From: an uncultured Legionella sp.
Lineage (GTDB): Bacteria; Pseudomonadota; Gammaproteobacteria; Legionellales; Legionellaceae
Direction: 5' to 3'
Length of the DNA stretch: 52,834 nt
Assembly (NCBI RefSeq): GCF_937871865.1
Contig: NZ_CALMPD010000152.1
Span: 1 to 52,834 of the forward strand
The notes under the pieces are model-generated. The model was given only the letters and a program-made list of their open reading frames with translations. It did no database searches and had not been told where the DNA came from. The number at the start of each line of letters is the position of its first letter. Position 1 is the first letter of the stretch. The translations under genes were made by a program, and so were the position numbers. Of this stretch, positions 47,300 through 52,834 are shown piece after piece.

Positions 47300-48172
47300 A
47301 TGATTACCAGCACTAATCAATTAAATGAGATTCAGCTTAAAGAATTGGAAACGTTAATGGCTCTTTGTAAAGCCGAGGACAAGAGCGTTCCCAATGTGTA
47401 CACTCATATTCTCTCGCAACCCCGATCCCTTCCAGCAAGCTTGCTCTATTATGAAGATCAGCAACTCGTTGGTTTTTTAAGCGTGTATTTTTTTTATGAT
47501 GCAGCGGTTGAAGTGGCATTGATGGTCCATCCCGCCAAACGCGAACAAGGAATTGCGGGAAAACTCATTGCCGACATACTGCCATTAGTTGAATACCAGG
47601 AGTTTCAAAAACTCATATTCTCCAGCCCCTCGCATCGGAACGATCAATGGCTGTTGACGAAAGGCTTTAATTACCTCCATAGTGAATATTATATGGAGCG
47701 GGATGACTTGAATCCCTTACTTACCACAAATCACTCGTTGACTTTTCGTGAAGCAACCATGGATGACATTCCAGTTCTAAAAGCCATCGATGAAGCCTGT
47801 TTTCCCAAGCATCATATAGACTCGATTGAACGACTCCAACATTTAATTGAAGGCAGAGAATATCTGATCCTGATTGTTATAAAAGACAACAAACCAATAG
47901 GCAAAGCTCACTTTCGCTGGCAGGATAAAGGGGCCTCTCTTTCTGATATTGCCATATTACCCGCATATCAAGGCAAGGGGCTAGGAACAACACTAATTAC
48001 TCATTGCATTAACCTCGCTTTAATGGAGGGTAAACCGCATCTTAATCTTGACGTAGAAACCCACAACCTAAAAGCGCTGAACCTCTATTCCCGACTTGGT
48101 TTTCTTATTCAGAACGCCTGTGATTATTGGGAAATTAATATACAAAAATTACAGACTAACCAGGTTTTGTGA
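47300..48172 (+). CDS. vipF: Two-domain GNAT acetyltransferase, VipF-like effector
   Basis: VipF is a Legionella Dot/Icm effector that disturbs yeast vacuolar protein sorting and is reported to acetylate host eIF3. This 290-residue protein has the same design: an N-terminal GNAT domain (about 5-145, motif A VALMVHPAKREQGIAGKL) and a C-terminal GNAT domain (about 150-285, motif A IAILPAYQGKGLGTTL). The acetyl-CoA loop QGKGLG is complete in the second domain, while the first has REQGIAG. There is no signal peptide. Identification is by domain pair, length and adjacency to the FabF-like gene as I recall it. Confidence 0.83.
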   Translation: MITSTNQLNEIQLKELETLMALCKAEDKSVPNVYTHILSQPRSLPASLLYYEDQQLVGFLSVYFFYDAAVEVALMVHPAKREQGIAGKLIADILPLVEYQEFQKLIFSSPSHRNDQWLLTKGFNYLHSEYYMERDDLNPLLTTNHSLTFREATMDDIPVLKAIDEACFPKHHIDSIERLQHLIEGREYLILIVIKDNKPIGKAHFRWQDKGASLSDIAILPAYQGKGLGTTLITHCINLALMEGKPHLNLDVETHNLKALNLYSRLGFLIQNACDYWEINIQKLQTNQVL

Positions 48173-48384
48173 ACGGAATCTCTAACGGACTATTACACAA
48201 CGGGCCGTCTTGTTGGATATGACGTTTGCAACTTGTTCTTTGTGTCTACATACGAAAAACCAAGGTTTAGGCTTGGGTCAAAGACATACCTTAATTAGAA
48301 CTTGACATAATTTAAATCTCACCTTTAGTATTGCTGATGTCTGCCTGCAGGAAGGCGTTTTATGTTAAATAAAAAGGACCATTA

Positions 48385-49614
48385 ATGAAAAAAAGGGTTG
48401 TTATTACTGGCATGGAAATCACGTCCTCCATAGGAACTGGAATTGATAAATTCTGGAATGCAGCAATCCAGGGACAATGCGGTATAAAAAGAATTCAATC
48501 CTATGATCCATCCCCATACACAACTCAGATTGCTGGTGAAATTACTGACCTTTCGCTAACTCATTTGCCTGAATTTAATAAAAGTAAACGCTATCCTAAA
48601 GCTGCCCAGTATGCTTTGTATTGTGCCCATAGCGCCATTTCACAAGCAGGTCTTGGTTGCGAAGAGCTAGCCCATGCAGGAACTTATATAGGCACCAGCT
48701 TAGGAGGACATCCTGAACTGGAAGTAGGCTATAAAGCATTTTTTACTGAAAGCTGGAAAAAGATCCCTCCATTAAGTGTCATCAGAGGAATGCCTAACTC
48801 AGTAGCAAACCATATTGCCATAGCGTTTGGCATCGGCGGGCCTAATTCAACCATTTCTAATGCCTGTGTTTCTTCAGGAGAAGCGATAGGCTCAGCATAC
48901 CAGCAAATAGCACAGGGAAATTTGTCTACAGCGCTTTGTGGCGGTACTGAATCACTGGTGTGGGAATCAGTAATGGCCGGCTGGTGCAAATTAAGAGTCC
49001 TGTCGACCAACAATGAACATCCATCACAAGCCTGCCGCCCATTTGATCTGAATCGAGACGGTATGGTTATGGCAGATGGCTCAGGTATTTTAGTACTTGA
49101 AGAACTGCAACAAGCCAAGGCAAGAGGAGCGAACATTCTTGCAGAAATTATTGGCTTTGGTGCCAGTTGCGATGCCTTTCATGTCACCGCTCCCAATTCT
49201 CAGGGGCAATCTAAAGCAATAAATGCAGCATTAAATGATGCCAGACTTTCAATAAATGATGTTCATTACATCAATGCCCATGGCACAGGCACACAATTAA
49301 ATGACAGCACGGAAACAGCAACCATCAAATCAGTGTTTGGAAAAAAAGCCTATGAAATTCCTATTACAGCCCAAAAATCCATGACCGGACATTCCATTGG
49401 TGCCGCTGGCGCTATGGAAATTATTGCTACTACGCTCTGTCTGCAAAAAGAAATGTTGTTACCGACTATCAATTTACATACCCCTGATCCGGCCTGCGAT
49501 CTGGATTATGTAGCTAATGTAGCTCGGGCAAAACCAATTGAAATTGCCTTATCTAATCACTTTGCCTTTGGTGGTGCAAACGCCGCATTAATACTGCGTA
49601 AATATAGAGGCTAA
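48385..49614 (+). CDS. Beta-ketoacyl-ACP synthase II (FabF-like)
   Basis: The 409-residue thiolase-fold enzyme extends fatty acyl-ACP with malonyl-ACP. It carries the catalytic Cys in SNACVSSGEAIGSA, His in NAHGTGTQLND and the second His in KSMTGHSIGAAGAME, the Cys-His-His triad of KAS I/II. HFAFGGANAAL lies near the end. AAAGGA precedes ATG 48385. A missing acpP/fabD/fabG neighbourhood suggests this is an additional ketosynthase rather than the main fab cluster copy. Confidence 0.88.
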   Translation: MKKRVVITGMEITSSIGTGIDKFWNAAIQGQCGIKRIQSYDPSPYTTQIAGEITDLSLTHLPEFNKSKRYPKAAQYALYCAHSAISQAGLGCEELAHAGTYIGTSLGGHPELEVGYKAFFTESWKKIPPLSVIRGMPNSVANHIAIAFGIGGPNSTISNACVSSGEAIGSAYQQIAQGNLSTALCGGTESLVWESVMAGWCKLRVLSTNNEHPSQACRPFDLNRDGMVMADGSGILVLEELQQAKARGANILAEIIGFGASCDAFHVTAPNSQGQSKAINAALNDARLSINDVHYINAHGTGTQLNDSTETATIKSVFGKKAYEIPITAQKSMTGHSIGAAGAMEIIATTLCLQKEMLLPTINLHTPDPACDLDYVANVARAKPIEIALSNHFAFGGANAALILRKYRG

Positions 49615-49940
49615 CTTAGATTTTATTCGGTCAGGTAATGGCATCAACTGCGGGAGTTTGTGCTGCCGATCCCTTCCCACGGCCATTCATCACCATCATT
49701 TTGAATGAGCTAATGATAAAGGATCTCCCTGGATTCAGGAGATCCTTCGCTACGCTCTGGATGACGCGCTTTTAGAGTCACTGCCATTAGGGTAACGTCA
49801 TCCAGAGGAGCTAGCGACGAAGGATCTCCCGGATTCAGGAGATCTTTCGCGATGCTCAGGATGACGTACTTTTCTTAACTTGGTTAGCAGTCGATTCTGA
49901 ACCCAGATAGTGACGATTATCGTAGATTTACACCTTTGGC
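49615..49940. other. Non-coding region with inverted repeats
   Basis: The 326-base gap between fabF-like and the barrel protein holds no gene. Most of its middle (49719-49866) is occupied by the repeat element described separately. Confidence 0.7.
49719..49866. repeat. Intergenic repeat element with direct and inverted copies
   Basis: Two similar units run in the same direction: 49719-49766 and 49820-49866. Both have GGATCTCC, GGATTCA, GGAGATC, TTCGC and end GGATGACG. Inside each, GGATCTCC pairs with GGAGATCC (49721-49728 with 49738-49745) or GGAGATCT. The segment 49796-49826 (CGTCATCC to GAAGGATCT) is an inverted copy of 49741-49766, so the whole could fold into a long stem. It resembles the dispersed palindromic repeats of bacterial genomes. 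Confidence 0.75.
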
Positions 49941-50687
49941 TTAAGTAAACAAATAACTCAAGCTGAATAGTAATTCATTGGTATACAGATGAGTCAGACG
50001 CGGGCCTTTAGTAATAGTTGAACCATCCTCCCCCAAATAACTCTTACCCCAATCAGCCCACTCATACCCAACGCCAATCTGCCAATGAGGGGCAAGCATC
50101 ATTTGTAAACCTGCACCAAGAGTATAAGAAAAAGCAACCGTAGTGTTGTCTGCAAACCATGGAGAAGGATACACATAAGGCAGCCGTGAAAGAGTATTAT
50201 AACTATGAGAGGAGTTAAACCCAGCACCGAAACTGCCGCTTAGATAAGGTTGAACCGGTTGAAACGAAACACCAATAAGCTTACCTTTCATTTCAACACG
50301 CGCATGGCTGACTTTATAATCAAAGGAGTGTACATCGGGAATACCATTTACATTGACAACCCCACTCACCTTGGCCTCACCGGCTCCGGCAACACCAAGA
50401 CCCAGCTCCCCCAGTATATTGGGTTGAATCATACGCTGCAGGCCAAAAAAGAGCTCGCCACTGCCCAAAGTAGTGGTTTGAGAATGATATGAATAATGAT
50501 TAAACTGAGGCAGAGGTTGCGGATAAAGATATTGATTTTGTCCTGGTGAAGCCCAGGCAGGACCGCCGCTTAAAGTAATGATAGACGACCAGAGGATCGG
50601 AATTTCTTCTTCATAAAATGGATTTAGAGCAAACGCATTCAGTGCAAAAAGAGAACCAAACCCGGCAAGTACTAATTTCCTAAACAT
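49941..50687 (-). CDS. Outer-membrane beta-barrel protein
   Basis: The 248-residue protein has a signal peptide (MFRKLVLAGFGSLFALNAFA) and alternating hydrophobic/polar strands: ITLSGGPAW, GSGELFFGLQRMI, GELGLGVAGAG, PYLSGSFGAGFN, VAFSYTLGAGLQMML, WQIGVGYEWADWG and a final LLFSLSYLFT ending in an aromatic residue, as outer-membrane barrels do. About eight strands fit an OmpA/OmpW-like or opacity-type barrel. ATG 50687 with AGGA upstream is better than 50708, which precedes the signal peptide. Ligand or role is unknown. Confidence 0.75.
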   Translation of the reverse strand: MFRKLVLAGFGSLFALNAFALNPFYEEEIPILWSSIITLSGGPAWASPGQNQYLYPQPLPQFNHYSYHSQTTTLGSGELFFGLQRMIQPNILGELGLGVAGAGEAKVSGVVNVNGIPDVHSFDYKVSHARVEMKGKLIGVSFQPVQPYLSGSFGAGFNSSHSYNTLSRLPYVYPSPWFADNTTVAFSYTLGAGLQMMLAPHWQIGVGYEWADWGKSYLGEDGSTITKGPRLTHLYTNELLFSLSYLFT

Positions 50688-50994
50688 AGATAATCCTTTT
50701 GATTTCAAATCAGCCGTCCCGATAAGCTCTGGTAACAGCCCGAATTATTTAACTATTTATTACCTGTTTTTATACCTTATTTAATTTATTTTTTCTATTG
50801 AAACACATTATATTTCAATGATTTTCCATCTCTTTTGCTGCCGAATCATGCCCCCATAAATTCAAACTGCAGGCTTATCCTCCCCCTGATTTTTTATCAT
50901 CATCATGATTTTAATTTCTTATCCGTATTCGCTCGAAAATGAAGAATAAGGGGTATATAATCGTCCTATTTTGCAGAATATAAAAGGTCAATGA
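50688..50994. other. Divergent intergenic region between barrel protein and lpxD
   Basis: About 307 AT-rich bases carry the lpxD promoter candidate (50933-50961) and an inverted repeat ATTGAAA (50797-50803) / TTTCAAT (50813-50819) with a nine-base spacer, upstream of the barrel gene. The repeat might be an operator. No gene is seen. Confidence 0.45.
50933..50961 (+). promoter_or_regulatory. Candidate lpxD promoter
   Basis: TCGAAA (50933-50938), a 17-base spacer and a perfect TATAAT (50956-50961) lie 34 bases before the lpxD start. The -35 matches four of six bases. Confidence 0.45.
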
Positions 50995-52044
50995 ATGAAT
51001 ACCTCACTTAGTGATATCGCAAACCTGGTTCAAGGTGTAGTAATAGGCGATGCGTCCATAAAAATTGCCACATTATCGCCTATAGATAATATCTTGCCCG
51101 GGTCATTAGTATTTGCTGAGGGGGAAGAAAATATTAAATTGGCAGAACAATCCGAAGCCGCAGCTATATTGGTTGGAATGGCCGTTAGCCAGTGTAAAAA
51201 ACCACTGGTTCAGGTAAAGAAACCCTTTAAGGCATTCATTCAACTACTTAATCATTTTAATCCTCCCAAAAAATCAATTGCCGGCATTCATCCGACAGCG
51301 GTTATAGGAGAAGGGGTTCAATTAGGCGAAGAAGTATTCATTGGCCCCTATGTGGTCATAGAATCCGGAAGCATTATAGGAAAAAACAGCATTCTTAAAA
51401 GCCACATTCATATTGGTCATGACGTCGTAATTGGTGAACATACCACCATACATCCTCATGTAACGATTTACGATAATACCCAGATTGGCTCAGGAGTCAC
51501 CATCCATGCGTCGACAGTAATTGGCTCTGATGGATTTGGCTATACCTTTGTCGACGGCCAGCATCTCAAAGTACCTCATCTTGGACGGGTAGTCATCGGA
51601 GATGATGTGGAAATTGGGGCAAATACCGCAGTAGATAGAGCCACTATGGGTGAAACGGTTATTGGGGAAGGAACAAAGATTGATAACCTGGTTCAGGTTG
51701 CACATTCAGTGAAATTGGGCAAACACAACATTTTATGTGGTTTTACAGGAGTTGCTGGAAGCACGACCACGGGTAATAACGTCATATTCGCTGCCAATGT
51801 TGGGGTTAGCGATCATGTGCGCATCGATGATGGAGTCATTCTGGGAGCGCGTACTGGCGTACCGCCCAATAAGCATTTAAAAGAAGGAATGATTTATTTA
51901 GGCAGCCCTGCCCGTCCAAAAGATCTGGCAATAAAACATGAGTTATCAGTAAATCGAATTCCTTTAATGCGTAAAAATATTAAGTCACTGACGGAACAGA
52001 TTGCATTGATTAAGAAACGATTAGCTATTCAAGAGGAGGAATAA
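50995..52044 (+). CDS. lpxD: UDP-3-O-acylglucosamine N-acyltransferase
   Basis: LpxD adds the second acyl chain to UDP-3-O-acyl-glucosamine in lipid A synthesis. The 349-residue protein has an N-terminal uridine-binding domain (about 1-100), then a left-handed beta helix of hexapeptide repeats ([19 protein letters not shown] and following) with the catalytic His in [11 protein letters not shown], and a C-terminal helix. Legionella species can carry more than one lpxD; this copy is not beside lpxA/lpxB here, so it may be the accessory paralogue. An out-of-frame ATG at 50991 sits just before the real start. polA begins two bases after its stop. Confidence 0.93.
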   Translation: MNTSLSDIANLVQGVVIGDASIKIATLSPIDNILPGSLVFAEGEENIKLAEQSEAAAILVGMAVSQCKKPLVQVKKPFKAFIQLLNHFNPPKKSIAGIHPTAVIGEGVQLGEEVFIGPYVVIESGSIIGKNSILKSHIHIGHDVVIGEHTTIHPHVTIYDNTQIGSGVTIHASTVIGSDGFGYTFVDGQHLKVPHLGRVVIGDDVEIGANTAVDRATMGETVIGEGTKIDNLVQVAHSVKLGKHNILCGFTGVAGSTTTGNNVIFAANVGVSDHVRIDDGVILGARTGVPPNKHLKEGMIYLGSPARPKDLAIKHELSVNRIPLMRKNIKSLTEQIALIKKRLAIQEEE

Positions 52045-52045
52045 T

Positions 52046-52834
52046 ATGAACGCTCCATTAATTCTGATTGATGGCTCATCTTATTTTTTTCGGGCATTTC
52101 ATGCATTGCCTCCCTTAACAAACTCTAAAGGTCAAGCTACTGGCGCCATCTATGGGGTAGCCAATATGATTAAAAAACTGATAAAGGATTATCAGCCAGA
52201 AGAACTTGCCGTAGTATTTGATGCGAAAGGCAAAACATTCAGAGATGAATGGTACCCGGAATATAAAGCCAACCGCCCTCCCATGCCACAGGAACTAAGC
52301 TCACAGTTTCAACCGTTAATTCAACTCTTGCAGGCCATGGGCTTGCCATTACTCATTGTAGAGGGCGTTGAAGCGGATGATGTGATTGGTACTTTGGCAA
52401 AACAGGCAACAGAATTAGGCTTACCCGTGGTCATCTCAACTGGTGATAAAGATATGGCGCAGCTGGTGAATCAGCATGTATCCCTGATTAATACCATGAA
52501 TAATTACAGCATGGATGTTAATGGCGTAAAAGAAAAATTCGGCGTTACTCCAGAACAGATAATTGATTACCTGACCCTGGTTGGCGATTCGGTGGATAAC
52601 GTACCTGGCGTGACTAAATGCGGTCCTAAAACAGCCGTTAAGTGGCTGACTCAATACCAGACTATTGAAAATCTGGTAGAAAATGCCGATGAGATTGGTG
52701 GTAAAATAGGTGAGTATTTACGCGATTTTATTCCCCAGCTCGCATTATCGAAAAAACTGGTAACCATAAAAACTGATCTGGATCTTCCTTTATCATTAAA
52801 TGAATTAAAGCCTAAGCCAGCTGATAAAGAACAA
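52046..52834 (+). CDS. polA: DNA polymerase I, N-terminal part (runs off the right edge)
   Basis: The visible 263 residues are the 5'-3' exonuclease (FEN-like) domain of DNA polymerase I: LILIDGSSYFFRAFHA with the first catalytic Asp, VFDAKGKTFRDEWYPEYKANR, VEGVEADDVIGTLAK with the acidic cluster, STGDKDMAQLV and a helix-hairpin-helix region around GDSVDNVPGV. There is no stop before the window ends, so the 3'-5' exonuclease and polymerase domains lie outside. An AGGAGGA site precedes ATG 52046, which is two bases after the lpxD stop. Confidence 0.95.
   Translation, partial: MNAPLILIDGSSYFFRAFHALPPLTNSKGQATGAIYGVANMIKKLIKDYQPEELAVVFDAKGKTFRDEWYPEYKANRPPMPQELSSQFQPLIQLLQAMGLPLLIVEGVEADDVIGTLAKQATELGLPVVISTGDKDMAQLVNQHVSLINTMNNYSMDVNGVKEKFGVTPEQIIDYLTLVGDSVDNVPGVTKCGPKTAVKWLTQYQTIENLVENADEIGGKIGEYLRDFIPQLALSKKLVTIKTDLDLPLSLNELKPKPADKEQ

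Noticed and set aside
48729..49136. Minus-strand 135-codon frame
   Set aside because: It is a shadow of the FabF-like gene, whose catalytic motifs are intact on the other strand.
1..52834. tRNA, rRNA, insertion sequence, integrase or prophage genes
   Set aside because: I looked for cloverleaf-like and transposase-like sequences and found none that I could support. A tRNAscan or ISfinder run would be decisive.

Overview
The window is chromosomal DNA from a Legionella species, AT-rich (roughly 40% G+C by eye), with no rRNA, tRNA, CRISPR array, transposase or phage integrase that I can see. The assignment rests on a SidP-type phosphoinositide phosphatase, a two-GNAT VipF-type effector, an IcmL/DotI paralogue, a RocC-type ProQ/FinO protein and several other genes in an order I recall from the lpg0100-lpg0140 region of L. 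pneumophila, read in reverse. Effectors I remember from that stretch of L. pneumophila (CegC2, SdhB) are not seen here, so a non-pneumophila species or a divergent strain is possible. That last comparison is from memory, not a search.

Layout. 1-6300: the 5' part of an unknown gene, then a glycolytic operon tkt-gap-pgk-pyk. 6404-8173 (minus): a secreted 3D-domain protein and the RNA chaperone rocC. 8463-9434: a small YqaE/Pmp3-like membrane protein and dapB. 9486-11978 (minus): sidP. 12148-16866: a dodecin-like protein and the mmsA-mmsB-acs catabolic set. 16945-21942: engB, cytochrome c4, dsbA and a two-gene ABC transporter. 21943-22688: a long non-coding stretch with a candidate small RNA. 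22689-28431: an IcmL-like secreted protein, a DUF3592 protein and the glycine cleavage operon gcvT-gcvH-gcvPA-yciI-like-gcvPB.

28653-38136 is the accessory region. It holds a Rab-like small GTPase with a C-terminal membrane hairpin, a PP2C-type phosphatase whose signature motifs are in permuted order, a GT39 membrane glycosyltransferase, an EAL-HDOD protein, a small HTH protein, a DUF155/RMD1 protein, a GT2 glycosyltransferase and a collagen-like protein with a phage-collar C-terminus. 38419-45678 is a purine permease and an arginine module: an overlapping operon artJ-artM-artP-argG-argHF, with argH and argF fused into one ORF, transcribed divergently from argR through a shared promoter region carrying a tandem pair of ARG boxes. 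45698-52834 has a photolyase, vipF, a FabF-like ketosynthase, an intergenic inverted-repeat element, an outer-membrane barrel protein, lpxD and the 5' end of polA.

The most notable items are the permuted PP2C next to the Rab-like GTPase (a possible effector pair), the GT2 plus Thr-rich collagen-like pair, the argHF fusion with its operator arrangement, and the candidate C-rich-loop RNA at about 22371-22500.
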